From Muscardinus avellanarius (Eukaryota; Chordata; Mammalia; Rodentia; Gliridae), in the NCBI GenBank assembly GCA_963383645.1, contig OY726560.1:88074093-88138092 (forward strand): a stretch of 64,000 nt of DNA, written 5' to 3'. Below are positions 10,915 through 23,190 of this stretch, piece after piece (positions within the stretch are counted from its first letter, which is position 1; every line of letters starts with the position of its first letter). The notes below the pieces were generated by a model that was not told the DNA's origin, did no database searches, and saw only the letters and a list, made by a program, of their open reading frames with translations. Both the position numbers and the translations under genes were made by a program.

Positions 10915-12329
10915 TAAACAATTCCTTTTTTAGAATTGCCAAAGAGGAAATATTTTAAGGTTAAAATCTACCATGTGAAGGAGCTGATTTTAGTTTTCTT
11001 GTTATTTTCCTGTTCTTGTCCATGCACACATTTCCATCTTTGTTTATAATTGCTATAAAACTTGGTGTTTCTCTTTTTTAAACTTAATGTTCTTTTATGA
11101 AAATCTCTTCAACATTATTATAGTCTTCATAATTTATAGTTATAGAGGACTTATGATTTCCATTAAACTCATGTGCCATAATTGACTTAATCATTCCCTT
11201 GTGAAACAATATATTTATAGGTTAAATACATGATTTTTGATCACCAACAACTTTATAGTTAAGTTTTTTTTAAATGTAAGGCTTGAATGAATTATTCTAA
11301 TGTTGAAATGCTATAAAACACCATATGGCCACATCAGTGCCAAAATGACTTTTCTTTACTAAGCAGTGTACCAAGGTTCAGACTCTGGGCTTTTCTGATA
11401 GTCAACAGGAGCACCAGGATCTATCTCAGCCTCAGAAATGCAACCACAAAGCCAACAAGTCAGCAGAAAAAAGGAGCATGTGCAGATATCTTTTGGTATG
11501 TCACAATTGTTTACAAAAGAAGCTATGCTGAATTAACACTTAACCCTCACGTTTCCTTCTTACCAATAGTGGATTTAATAGTTTTAACAAGGCAGGTAAA
11601 GTGTATTTCAAATATTTGACTGGGTGCTTTGAGGGTTTCTGTTGGTGCAATCTGAGGATGAACGTTTCAGATCTTCCCTCCTAATAGTGCTTCAGCTAGT
11701 TGATAGAGAAGATCTGTTCTCAGAGGACTCTGTAAGAGAAGGCAATATTGGCACAGTGTTGGTTTTTTTGTTGATGAATTATGAAACAAATATTTGTTGG
11801 ACTTTGGAGAAAGTCCTGGTTACTATCAGAATGAAAGTCAGGTTATTGCCAAAGAATTGGAGTTAATCTTCCTGGGAAAGAAAAATGATTTTTACTTGGG
11901 CTGTGTGTTTGCAATTTGCACAAGCTAGAGCTATGGCTTTTGTAAAAGGACCACAAGTCTGAAGCAGATGCTGCTGCAAGGTTCACTACACACTGAGAAG
12001 CTGTCAAAACTGTGCAAATGAAGAAGGCTCTGACATCCAACCTGTGGGATTTTGGTCAGTTGAAATCCATGGATTGAACATGTGTCAACCCTGCCTGACA
12101 GAACACACTGTTAGCCATGACAGGCTCTTGGTGTGATGCTAGGAAAATTGAGGAATATTACTTATATATTATTATTATTAATAATAATTATTAATATTAA
12201 TTACTATTACCATGTGATTCCTGCCTCTAGTTGGTAGTTCTCATCCTAGAGCATGCTTAGCATGCGCCTCCATCAGAAATACCTGTTTGGTCAGAGTGGG
12301 TGCTTATGGGATGAGTCAGGTGCTCATGC
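10913..12329. other. AT-rich unique DNA
   Basis: No gene seen. 12167-12210 is an AT trinucleotide-rich stretch with inverted symmetry. 12225-12300 has weak MER5-like similarity. Confidence 0.4.
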
Positions 12330-14002
12330 ATGCATTGTAGTCGTACATCTTAATGGAGTACAAGATGGCGGAGGCATGCCTGCACACTTCACTCAATTAA
12401 CCCTTACGCGATCCCCACCTCATTTTCTCCCCCCTCCCTCCTTTTCATGTTTAGCTTCGTGATTGATTTTGATGTTTGTGAATATACATCATATACATTA
12501 GGGAATTTTCCTCTTTCCTCCTCCCATCCCCCTCAGTTAGGTCACCTTATTTGCTCCTCTATAGTCTTTCCCTTCTTATCTAGAGTTCCTCCTATGACCC
12601 ATTTTCTCCCTAGCTTCCGCATATTAGGGAGAGCATTCAATTTCTTACTGTTTGTGACTGATTAATCTCACTCAGCATACTGTTCTCTAGTTCCATCCAT
12701 TTCCCTGTAAATGATGTAATTTTGTTCTTCTTTATGGCTGAGTAAAATTCCATTGTGTACATATCCCATAATTTTGTAATCCATTCATCTGTTGATGGAC
12801 ATCTTGGCTGGTTCCATAGTTTGACAATGGTGAATTGTGCAGATATGAACACAGATATGCATATATTATTTTGATTAGTTTGGTTTTCATTCTTTTGGGT
12901 AGATACCCAGAAGTAGTATTGCTGGATCATATGGTAGGTTCGTTCCCATTCTTCGGAGGATCCTCTATACTTTTTCTAAAGTGGTTGCACTAATTTGCAA
13001 CTCCACCAACAATGTATTAGAGTTTTTATGTCTCCACATCCTCACAGGCATTTGTTTTTGTTTGTGTTTTTAATGATTGGCATTCTAGTTGGAGTTAGAT
13101 GAAATCTCAGGGTAGTTTTTTTTGTTTTTGTTTTTTGTGTTTTGCGGTACTGAAGATTGAACCCAGGGGCATATTACCTCTGAGCTACATCCCCAGGCCG
13201 ATTTTATTCTTTATTTTGAAACAGGGTCTCACTAAGTTGTGGAGGGCCTCACTAAGTAGCTGAGGCTGGCCGCAAACCCAGATCCTCCTGTCTCAGCCTC
13301 CAAAGTACTGGAATTACAAGCATGCACCACCACACCTGGCTTCAGGGTAGTTTTGATTTGCATCTCTCTGATTGCTAATGATGTTGAACTTTTTTTTATA
13401 CATTTATTGGCCATTGAATTTCTTCTTTTGTGAAGTGTCTGTTTAGTTCACATGACCATTTTTTTTAATTGGGTTATTTGTTTTCTTAGCTGTGAGTTTC
13501 TTGAGTTCTCTGTATATTCTAGATATTAGTCTTCCATTGGAGGAATAGGTGGCATAAATTTTCTCCCATTCTGTCTGCTCTCTTTTGAGGTTCTTTATAG
13601 TTTCCTTTGCTGTACAGAAGCTCTTAATTTAATATAATCCCTTTTAGTTTCTTGTGCCTTTGGGGTCTTGTTGAGAAAGTTTTTACCTGTGCCTATGTCT
13701 TGAAGTATTGGACCTATAGCCTCTTCAAGGAGTCTCAAGGTCTCTGATTGAATATCCAAGTCTTTGATCCATCTTGAATTGACTTGTGCAGGGTGAGAAA
13801 GTGGGTTTTATTTCTATTTTCCTGCATATGGTTAACTAGTTTTGCCAACACCATTTGTTGAAGAGGTTATCTTTTTTCCAGTGTATGTTTTTAGCCCCCT
13901 TTATCAAAAATCAATTGGCTGTAAGTGTGTGGACTTGTTTCTGAGTCTTCTGCTACATTAGTCTATGTATCTGTTTTTGTGCTAGTACCATGCTGTTTAG
14001 GT
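12330..14002 (-). mobile_element. 5'-truncated L1 (family B) interrupted by a SINE
   Basis: The 3'UTR (TGCATTGTAGTCGTACATCT) leads into an ORF2 C-terminal remnant on the minus strand (12637-12930, including CPSTDEWITKLW). A SINE occupies 13120-13341; L1 homology resumes at 13342 and runs to about 14002. Multiple stops; dead. Confidence 0.92.
13120..13341 (-). mobile_element. B1-ID SINE nested in L1, with target-site duplication
   Basis: Flanked by perfect 13-bp direct repeats TCAGGGTAGTTTT at 13107-13119 and 13342-13354. The host L1 reads through if the SINE is set aside. Confidence 0.95.
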
Positions 14003-14117
14003 CTCTCTAAGTTTCAGAGGGCCTCACCACGTAGCTGAGGCTGGCTGTGAACCTGTGATCCTCCTGTCTCAGCCTCCCAAGTACTGGGATTACAAGTGTG
14101 CACTGCCATGCCCAGCT
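14003..14117 (-). mobile_element. SINE fragment (B1 half)
   Basis: GGGCCTCACCACGTAGCTGA through CATGCCCAGCT; the ID half is missing. Confidence 0.8.
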
Positions 14118-15789
14118 CTCTTCTGACATTTTTGATAAAATGGGATAATGATGTCATATTATTTTAAAAAACCAGATCATGGTACTTAGGTAAAAAAAAA
14201 AAACAGTGGAAGGTAAAGGAATGTTTTTCTTTCATGTAGGAATGTAGGAAATAGGTTATTTCCTTCTTGATGGTCACATATTGATCTTTTAGCTCGTACT
14301 GTCTGAAGGACAGTCTCAAGGTCTATGGTATAGGATATGCACTTATGCAATGCTAGGATAGTAGAGTATGATAGATAGAGGACTTGGTTACCTCCCAACC
14401 TTGCCCTGCCAGTTATATTGACTTTAAAGAAAGTTAGTTAAACTCTGCAAACCTTAGTTTCCTTATCTGTATGCATGAAATTCTTGAGAAGAGCAAATGA
14501 GGTAATTTTTGCAGAATACTTAGGTTCCTTTCTGTCTGGCACATCAAATGAAGCCTATGATGTTAATTGACTGGGCTTGATTAGAACCTGGGCAAATTTT
14601 CTAGAAAGAGGGCTGGAGGGTTGCAATATTGGCTTATGAGTGAAATAAAATGTTTAGACTTATTTTTCAATCTTGACATCTTAAAAAATTGAGTAACAAT
14701 GGAAAGGTGACAAGAGTTCATATAAAGCTTATTCGTTCTCCCCATGCCCCACAAAATGGGAGATGTCACAGCATCAGACTCTAGTCCTCCATAACATGAA
14801 TCTCTGGGAGCTGAGAAATTGCTGGATCCTTTAGAAAAGGTCTTGTACTTTCTAGTTCACCACAGTTCTCACCCCTCTCTATCATCTCTGGCGCCAAGTG
14901 TAGTAGCACTCATCAATTCTTCATCGGTGTCTCAAGAGTCTTAAATAAATGGGGGCTCATATGATCTGAGCTTTAAGTAGATGATGCAGCCCTTCCCACT
15001 GCCCCCACGGGTATGAACTTGACGTGGGTCTACCAGTCTTTTTTTCAACGTGCTAAAGCATGACTATTCAATTAGACAGTCATCTCAGCATATCGCTGTT
15101 TGCCAAAGCAGAGAGTTAATTCCCAGCGGACAGGCAACCACAGTGGTGATTAATTTACTTTAGCAGTAGTAGGTGTGCATCTTCCAGGGGGTGACTGAAC
15201 CAAGAAGATAAGGTCAAATGAAAAGGAGGGAGGGTCGTGTTTTAAAATTTCACTTTATTTTATGGGTTTGTAATGCTTTTACCATGCCCCACACATCAAT
15301 CAGTTAAGGCTAGACTTGGGTGTGGTAAGAGACAACCACAAATACTCAGTGGTTTAAAACTGAGCCAGATTTCTGTCTTGCTCACCTGCCCATTGTGGGC
15401 TTGGTGGAGCTTGACTGGAGAAGCAGAGCTGACAGAGGCTGTCTAGACGCATACCTCCATGACCAATATGGCAAGGGAAGGGAGAGCTATAGTGTCGCAC
15501 AATGACAATTTACTGCCTCGGCCCAGAAACATTACATGTCAGGTTGCACATTTCTATTAGCCAAATAGTTGTGTGGCTGTGTCTGAATTCAAGCAAGTGG
15601 TGAAATGCAGTTTTACCAGATGTGTGGAAAGAGAGAGACTTGGGGTATTTGTGAATATCTTCAATGACTAGTTCATTCCTAAATCCCTCGTAGGAATGTG
15701 CATGAATTAATACTCATAACTGTCATTGAATAATGTGAATAATGCTGGTGGTCTCCTAATTCATGTACTTTTTAGATGAATGGAGAAAC
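14118..15789. other. Unique DNA with a MIR fragment
   Basis: 14400-14548 resembles plus-strand MIR (TTAGTTTCCTTATCTGTATG). Otherwise no gene or repeat seen. Confidence 0.45.
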
Positions 15790-15998
15790 AATTTTTTTTG
15801 TTGTGTATGTGGTACTAGGAATTGAATCCAGGGACATTCCACTTCCAAGCTTCAGCCCCAGCCCTCTGTATTTTGAAACAGGGTCTTCTTAGGTTGTTGA
15901 GGGTCTCACTAAGTTGTTGATGCTGACCTTGCACCTGTGCTCCTCCTGGCTCAGTCTTCCAAGTATAGGGCTTACAGGTGTGTACAACCATGCCTGGT
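15790..15998 (-). mobile_element. B1-ID dimeric SINE, diverged
   Basis: GTGGTACTAGGAATTGAATCC at left; ends ACCATGCCTGG. Confidence 0.85.
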
Positions 15999-16015
15999 GA
16001 AAAACTTACTTTAAA

Positions 16016-16222
16016 AAATTGTTTTTGGAACTGGGGATTGAACCCAGGGGCGTTCTCCTTCTGAGCTATACTACCAACCCTATTTTTTATTCTTATTTTG
16101 AAACAGGGTCTGACACAGTTGCAGAGGGCATCACTAAGTAGCTGAGGCTGGTGGCGAATCTGTGATCCTCCTGCCTCAGCCTCCCAAGTATTGGAATTCC
16201 AAATGTGGGCCAGGATAGCCAA
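16016..16222 (-). mobile_element. B1-ID dimeric SINE
   Basis: Second minus-strand copy 17 bp after the previous one; a 135-codon antisense ORF spans both as read-through. Confidence 0.85.
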
Positions 16223-16529
16223 CTCAGTAACTTACTTTTTAATGCAGAGTACTTGAGTCAGGCTACTAAGTCTGGGAAATCATTCTCTCCACTGAAATCA
16301 CCATTTCATTCTGTGCCCTTCTGAGGACCGTGCTTATTTACTTACATTTTGCTCTTGCATCTCTTACTGAACTTAATGTGAATATTAAGTTTCTAGCTGG
16401 TGAGAATTGTCCACTAGCTTGATTGAACTTTTAAGCTCTACACCACAATGCAAATGCCTGTTTTGCTGCTGCCACAGCAAATAATAATGAAAAGTTTTAA
16501 TAGTATTCTAGATTCTATAATTAATACAT

Positions 16530-16609
16530 CACAGGCTTCGAACCTGTGCGATCCTCCTATCTCCGCCTCCCAAGCACGCGGATTACAAACGTGGGCCACC
16601 ACGCCCAGC
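16530..16609 (-). mobile_element. SINE fragment (B1 half)
   Basis: GGCTTCGAACCTGTGCGATC through CCACGCCCAGC. Confidence 0.75.
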
Positions 16610-16629
16610 AAACAATAAGATTTTTTAAA

Positions 16630-17620
16630 AAAAGAATATTCCGTTTTATGCCTACACCATATTGTAGCCATTTACTCATACATAAACACTTGAGTTGCTT
16701 CCACATCTTTTGTTGTTAATAATGGTGCAATGAACATGGGCATGCAGCTTTCTCTTTGAGGGCTTGTTTCAGTTTCTTTAGATGTGCCCAGAAGTTGAAT
16801 CATATGGTAGTTTTATTTCTAATTTTTTAAAGGACCACTATGGTGTTTTTCATGGTGGCTGTACCCATTTACATTTCTATCAGTACTATACAAGAATATC
16901 AATTTCTTCACACCCTTGCCAACACACCTTTTATTTTTGAAGCAGTAGCCATTCTCATAAATATGAGATGACAACTAATTGTGATTTTGATTTAGATTTC
17001 CCTGATAATTAGCAATTGTATACTTTCTGATATACTTAGTGACCATTTGAATATCTACTTTGGAGATGTCTACTCAAATTCTTTGTACATTTTTTAATTG
17101 GGTTGTTCATGTTTCTGGTACTGAGTTGTGGGAGTTTCTTGATAAATTTTGAATATTAACCTGCTTTGAGATATATAGTTTGCAAATATTTTCTCCCATT
17201 TCATAGGTTTTATTTCTACTCTGCTGATTGTTTTCTTTGTTGTGTAGAAGTTTTTTAGTTTGATGTGATCCCACTTGTCTGTTTTTGCTTTTATTGCTTG
17301 TGTTTTTGATGTCATATCCAAGAATCATTGCCAAGGCCAATGTCTCAAAGATTTTCCCTGTGTTTTCTTCTAGGGTTTTTATTGTTTAATGTTTTAATTA
17401 TCTTTGAGTCAATTTTTGTATATACTTTGAGAGAAAGGTCTGATTTCAGTATTTTGCATGTGCATACTTAATTTCCCAACATCCTTTATTGAAGTGGCTT
17501 CTTTTCCCCATGTGTTCTTGGTAGGCTTGCCATAGACCAGTTGACCTGTTAGTTCACATAGCACTTAATCCCCACTTTCCTATTTACCAATCATATTTGT
17601 TTTCATCATTTAAAAATAGT
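16630..17620 (-). mobile_element. Older L1 fragment, ORF2 region
   Basis: Aligns in order with ORF2 3' sequence (AATGGTGCAATGAACATGGG, TCTTCACACCCTTGCCAACA, TTTTCTCCCATTTCATAGG) but is more diverged than the family A-C copies. Minus ORFs at 17094-17340 show the ORF2-type WEKIFANYISQS. Confidence 0.85.
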
Positions 17621-17625
17621 TTCTT

Positions 17626-17815
17626 CTGCCGGGCGTGGTGGCCCATGCTTGTAATCCCTGCACTTGGGAGGTGGAGACAAGAGGATCTTGCAGGTTCGAA
17701 ACCAGCCACGCTGGCTTAAGAAGCCCTGTTTACAAAAATAAAATAAGTCTGGGGGTGTAGCCCGGAGGTAGAAGGGCTTCCAGAAACCCCAGTACCACCA
17801 AAAATAATAAAAAAG
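17626..17815 (+). mobile_element. B1-ID SINE, GCTGGC-linker subfamily
   Basis: Head GCCGGGCGTGGTGGCCCATG; tail GTACCACCAAAAATAATAAA. Confidence 0.9.
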
Positions 17816-18109
17816 TAATTTCTTCTATCTCTCCAAAATGAGTCCTCCTTGTTCCTATGACTCCAACATGACTCCAACATATCTCTTAACAAATTAAGAT
17901 GCTCTGGCTTAGTTATAACTGGCCTTAACTTCTAAAAAAATGCGGTGTATAATTTTATAATTTTAAAGTTAATTGGGTAGATTTCTGTGAAATCTAAAAA
18001 TCTCTTTCCTTTATATTTCACCAGAATTCATTGTCTTTTGACATCCTAAATGAAGGACAAACATTATTTAATTCACATTGTAAAATTGCATTTCTGTGTA
18101 TGAAGCATT

Positions 18110-18332
18110 ATTATTATTATTATCATTAATATTATTATGGTACTGGGGATGGAACTCAGGGGCATTCAACATCTGAGTAACACCCCCAGCCCTATTTTTT
18201 TGTTATTTTGAAACAGGGTCTTACCGAATTGCAAAGGGCCTCACTGAGTGGATGAGGCTGTCCGCGAACTGAGATCCTCCTGTCTCAGCCTCCCAAATGC
18301 TGGGATTACAAGTGCGCACCACTATGCAGGGT
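18110..18332 (-). mobile_element. (ATT)n tail plus B1-ID SINE
   Basis: An ATT-rich stretch, then GGTACTGGGGATGGAACTC and a B1 head complement ending in ACCACTATGCAGGG. Confidence 0.85.
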
Positions 18333-18476
18333 TTGTATGAAACTTTAAATGAGCACATTCCTAAGGCCTAAGAGGAATTAGTCTAGGACAATAACACCAC
18401 AAATAAATACTTCTCTTAATCATCCCCTATCAGTAAATTAAGTGATGCTTTGATAAATAAAAACTGATACTTAGTT

Positions 18477-18702
18477 CAGGCGTGGTGGCACACGCTTGTA
18501 ATCCCTGCGCTTGGGAGGCAGAGACAGGAGGATCGCACAGGTTCGAAGCCAGCCGCGCTGGTTTAAGAGACCCTGTTTCCAAATAAAAGTATAAAAAAAA
18601 TAGGTCTGGGAGTGTAGTCCAGAGGTAGAAGGGCTTTCAGGAACCCCAGTACCACCAAAAACAAACAAACAAACAAACAAACAAACAAACAAACAAAAAA
18701 GA
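18477..18702 (+). mobile_element. B1-ID SINE, GCTGGC-linker subfamily, (CAAA)n tail
   Basis: Head GGCGTGGTGGCACACGCTTG; tail of repeated CAAA units 18657-18700. Confidence 0.92.
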
Positions 18703-19465
18703 TACTTAAAATACCAGCTACTATTATGGTAAGGAAAATAAGACATAGGGCTTATTGAATTATGCTTATTTAAAGAATATTTTTTAAATGGTTTATAGCA
18801 AAATATATATGGATTTAATAATAGAATAAAAATAAAAGGCAATAAGTCATTTTATAACATCATATTGTTTCTAAAAGTAATTTTAATGAATAGATTTACA
18901 TTTCTTTCACCAGAGTTCAAATTCCAACTGGTAGTATTGGATGCTAGGTCTTTTATTTCTTTCCTGTACCAAAGGGAATAATTCAAATATAAAATATGGC
19001 CAAAAATAATTTTTGGAAAATAAAACATCTCTTGGCAAGAATCTAACCTGGAATTTTCTTATTAATGAGTGAAGAGTGTGTTTGGTGGGCTGGGTTACGT
19101 TGTGCAGGCTTTCCCATGGAGCAATGCCCAGTTTGAATATTCTTTTCTTGAGTACATAAACAGATGTGCACAAATTCTTTTTTTTTTTGTCATTTTCTTT
19201 ACTCAGAAGCTTTCAGAAGAAAGTTTCCCAGATAAAATATTGAAGGCAGAAAAATTATTTTTGATGCAAATGTGCTCACTTGTCTTTCTTTCACCTAGCC
19301 TTAGACCCTGCTCTATGCTCCCATTGGCTAGAGTTGGTAAACATACAGCTGAGCTTTATGCAAAGAATTAATGGCAACCCAAATGGTTGTGAATACATGG
19401 CTACTATTGAGAAGATCACTTCTCAATCTGAAATAAATTGTTGAATGCTCAGGCACTCATATGCT
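18703..19465. other. AT-rich unique DNA
   Basis: No gene supported. ORFs at 18907-19173 (-) and 19069-19371 (+) overlap and have no recognisable domain. Confidence 0.4.
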
Positions 19466-19636
19466 TATTTTTTATGGGTGCATTGTAGTCATGCATCTTA
19501 ATGGGGTACAAGATGGTAGAGGCATACATGCACACACCACTCATTTAGCCCTTCTCCAGTTCCCACCCCATTTCTTCCCCCTCCCTCCTTCTCATGTTTG
19601 GCTCAGTGATTGACTTTGATATTTATATTTTTAATT
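19466..19636 (-). mobile_element. L1 3'UTR fragment (family B)
   Basis: GGGTGCATTGTAGTCATGCA through TTTGGCTCAGTGATTGAC; heavily truncated. Confidence 0.8.
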
Positions 19637-19933
19637 TACAGGTTCTTTGAGAAGAGATTTACAACCAAACCAGTCAATTTTCTACAGTATTTTCCCCGTT
19701 GTCTAACATTGGGTAATTAAAAGATTTGGGTCAGCAGGTCAATAGATTTTTAATGACTATTTTGAACACTAGTAGATGATACTTAAAAGTCATTAAAATG
19801 TATTTATTTTTATCTTAATCATTCTCCATTCTATCCCAACCTGATTCATGATTATAAGTAATAATTACCATTCCCATATAATAGTAGGTATGCACTGAGA
19901 TATACTCTCCATATAAAAAATTTAGTGGCATAT

Positions 19934-20164
19934 GGCCGGGCGTGGTGGCACACGCTTGTAATCCCCGTGCTTGGGAGGCTGAGACAGGAGGATTGCGCAG
20001 GTTCGAAGCCAGCCTCAGCTACTTAGTGAGGCTCTCAGCAACTTAGTGAGACCCTGTTTCCAAATAAAATATAAAATAGGATAGGTCTTGGAGTATAGCC
20101 TGGAGGTAGAAAGCCTCGGTTCCACCCTCAGTACCACCACCAAAAAAAAAAAAAAAAAAAAAAA
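19934..20164 (+). mobile_element. B1-ID SINE with mixed subfamily features
   Basis: CpG-rich head GGCCGGGCGTGGTGGCACAC of the GCTGGC-linker subfamily, but the middle has the CAGCTACTTAGTGAGG / GCAACTTAGTGAGACC linker of the other subfamily. Poly(A) tail about 22 nt. Confidence 0.92.
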
Positions 20165-20309
20165 TTAGTGGTTTATAATATGACTGTAAGACAGACTTTT
20201 TGTAATTGAATTTCTTTTTGCAAATTGGAGTCACATGAAACCTGTATGGTTAGCCCTTCCCACTAACTTCTATCACTGAGAATGTTGTTTTTGTGATATC
20301 TTGGACCAT

Positions 20310-20531
20310 TCCCATTTTTATTTTTATTTTTTTGCAGAACTAGGGATGGAATCCAGGGACATGAACCTCCGAGCTACACTCCTAGCCCTACATTTTAGTC
20401 TTTTTATTTTTGAAACAGGGTTTCACTGAGTTTCAGAGAGTTTCACTGAGGCTGTCCACGAACGGCGAACCACCATTCTCTGTTCCCTCCTGAACACTGG
20501 GATTACAAGTGTGTGCCACCGTGCCCGGCTC
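20310..20531 (-). mobile_element. B1-ID dimeric SINE
   Basis: T-rich tail, TTGCAGAACTAGGGATGGAA, ends CCACCGTGCCCGGCT. Confidence 0.85.
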
Positions 20532-21308
20532 CATTACCATCTTTAAAAGACAGGTCCTTAGCCTCTCCCAGGTCAGTCCTTCCGAATGATTGCTAATATG
20601 TTCATAAAGGGGCTTTCTTTCCATTTAGTAGCACAGTGACTAGATACTAATCTTCATAAGTAACAAAAAAGTATTTAAAAAAAGAAAAAGTTGCGTGCAT
20701 ATAAAATATGAGTAATTTATAGGAAAGATAAAACTGCATACTAGTGTAGTTTAAGTTTTATAATTGGAGGACCACACATGGCAAGTGTGGTCAGTAGTTA
20801 TGTCAATTCTTTTTTTATTTTTGAATATATTGAGACATCGTAGGACTAAATTTTGGAAGAGTTAGTGGTTTGTGGGTTTGTGAATTGGCAGCTGACTTTT
20901 CTTATCCTCTTGGTGAAATGAAGTTATTTATAATGGTTTCAGTATGCACTGGTTTATATTGAGTCAAATTTACAGTTTTCAAAGCCAAATGCAGTATAAA
21001 TAATGTAACTAAATATAAACACTTTTAAAAAGAATATACATGAAATTGGAATTTATGGAAATATCTTACTGTGCCCTTTTGAACTGTAAGTTTTGGTAGA
21101 CCTAGTTCTGAGAAACTTTCTCATCTTGAACTAAGCCCCATCTTAAATTAAACCATACATGCACACATAATTTTCCACAGGAAATAAATAGTCCATGGAG
21201 AATTCTATCATTGAGGAATGTGTTCCGTTCTGTTTTTTCAAATGTAGTAGTATAGAAAACATCCACTAGCAGATGGAAGAATAAACTAGGTTCCTTAAAA
21301 TTATTTAT
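20532..21308. other. AT-rich unique DNA
   Basis: Nothing recognisable. Confidence 0.4.
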
Positions 21309-21544
21309 TTCAGAGGGTGTGGTGGTGCATGCCTATAATCCCAGTACTTAGGAAGCTGAAATAGTAGGATCACATGTTCAAGGACCTCAAAAATTTAGTA
21401 AGGCCCTCAGCAACCTATTTCAAAATAAACCTAATGAACCTAATAAATCAACCTATTTCAACCTTGTTTCAAAATAAAAAGTAAAATAGGGTTTGGGGTA
21501 GAATATAGCTCGGAGATAGGACACCCTTGGGTTCAATCCTTAAT

Positions 21545-21586
<42 letters not shown>
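21309..21586 (+). mobile_element. B1-ID SINE with (CA)n at its tail
   Basis: Diverged copy (GAGGGTGTGGTGGTGCATGC) with a small internal duplication around CTAATGAACC / CAACCTATTTCA. (CA)20 occupies 21547-21586. Confidence 0.85.
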
Positions 21587-21589
<3 letters not shown>

Positions 21590-21982
21590 CACATTTACTT
21601 CCATACTTTTCTACGTCCAACACTTATTTAAACCAAAATACAAATACTGTAGAGATGCTACATATAATTAGCTAAGTTAGTCCATGCAAATCATGAAGAA
21701 GATGTCCTATTCTAATAAAATTGGCTGCAGAACTCTAGGACAGGCAGCCTCTTGTACCCTTAAGAACATAGTTATGTCCTTTATGATGATTGGCAGTGGA
21801 ATCTTATGTGGTTGACACATCCTGAGAAGATGGTGGTTCCACCAAAGCATGGGTTTTGGTGATGGGCGTATGTAGGTATGCATGGAGTAGATATTGACAA
21901 AAGTATCATACGTGTTGCTGTGACAGTGATTAGATAATCATACCCTGCTTATAAATACCTTGGCTCTGGAGTCAAGGGCTCC
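21587..21982. other. Unique DNA
   Basis: Nothing recognisable. Confidence 0.4.
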
Positions 21983-22153
21983 TGAATTGGAGCCATGGCG
22001 CATGCCTGTAATCCCAGTACTTGGGAGCTTGAGATAGACAGATTGCAGGTTCAAAACCAGCCTCAGCAACTTAGTGAGACTGTTTCAAATAAAAAAATAA
22101 AATAGGGCTGGGGGTGTAGGAATGCCTCTGGGTTCAATCTCCAGTCCACTTCT
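21983..22153 (+). mobile_element. B1-ID SINE, diverged and shortened
   Basis: GGAGCCATGGCGCATGCCTG head; ID half reduced. Confidence 0.8.
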
Positions 22154-22337
22154 GCCCAAATCTAAATTGTTTTATATACTATTGTAATTCCTGTGGTTAT
22201 TTTATTTGTTGTAATTTTATAGAAACAGAATCTACGTGGTCTGGTCTCTCAATGTGTGTTGAAACTGACAGGTTAACAACCTGTCAGGTCACAACAACTG
22301 ACAGGTTCACCCAGAGCACTTGCTGCTTTCTGTTTGC

Positions 22338-22536
22338 TCTCAGTGCTGGGGATGGAATCCATGACCTCAGGCGATCCTGACAAGCGCTCTTCCACTGAGT
22401 TACATCTGTAGCACCGTTTATTTTTATTTTGAGACAGGGTATCCTTAAGGTGCCCAGACTGGCCTTGAACTTGTGATCTTCCTGCCTCAGCCTCTCAAGT
22501 AGCTGGGATTGCAGGTGTGCACCATGGCATTCAGCT
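22338..22536 (-). mobile_element. Older B1-ID SINE with near-complete ID unit
   Basis: It keeps the full tRNA-like ID half, including AAGCGCTCTTCCACTGAGTT, that younger copies here have shortened. This gives a view of the ancestral dimer. Confidence 0.8.
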
Positions 22537-22561
22537 TGTTTGGATATTAAAAACTTCTCCA

Positions 22562-22767
22562 GCCGGGCGTGGTGGCGCACGCTTGTAATCCCCGCGCTTG
22601 GGAGGCAGAGACAGGAGGAGTGCGCAGGTTTGAAGCCAGCCGCCCGCGCTGGCTTAGGAGACCCTGTTTCCAAATAAAAAATGTAAAAATAGGTCTGGGA
22701 GTGTAGCCCGGAGGTAGAAGGGCTTCCAGGAACCCCAGTACCACCACCAAAAAAAAAAACAAAAAAC
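22562..22767 (+). mobile_element. B1-ID SINE, GCTGGC-linker subfamily, with target-site duplication
   Basis: Flanked by 10-bp direct repeats AACTTCTCCA at 22552-22561 and 22768-22777. Head CpG-rich and near consensus; likely young. Confidence 0.95.
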
Positions 22768-22915
22768 AACTTCTCCAAAGGGGTATACTTGAAAATTCCA
22801 CTATTCTCTTTCCATCCTTGGCTTACCATACTACAAATGCTATTCCCCGCTCTCTATCTCATATCTTAGCGAACATTCTACCATTATCCCAAACCACCAC
22901 ATCTCCTATTCCTTT

Positions 22916-22920
22916 CCTTC

Positions 22921-22979
<59 letters not shown>

Positions 22980-23190
22980 ATTTTTTGTGCTTAGAATTGA
23001 ACCCATGGGCATTCTACCTCTGAGTTATGCACACCAGTCTTTTTTTCCCTTAAAAAAAAAAAAAAAAAACAGGGTCTTGCTGGGCTTGCTGAGGGCCTCA
23101 CTACGTTGCTGAGGCTGGCCTAGAACCTGTGATCTTCCTGTTTTGGCCTCCCAAGTATTGGCATTACAGGTGCGTACCACCATGCCTAAG
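22916..23190 (-). mobile_element. (CTTT)n microsatellite plus B1-ID SINE
   Basis: (CTTT)n 22916-22979 sits at the 3' tail side of a minus-strand SINE ending CCACCATGCCTAA. Confidence 0.9.

Noticed and set aside
22284..22829. 181-codon minus-strand ORF
   Set aside because: It runs through two SINEs of opposite orientation; chance read-through.
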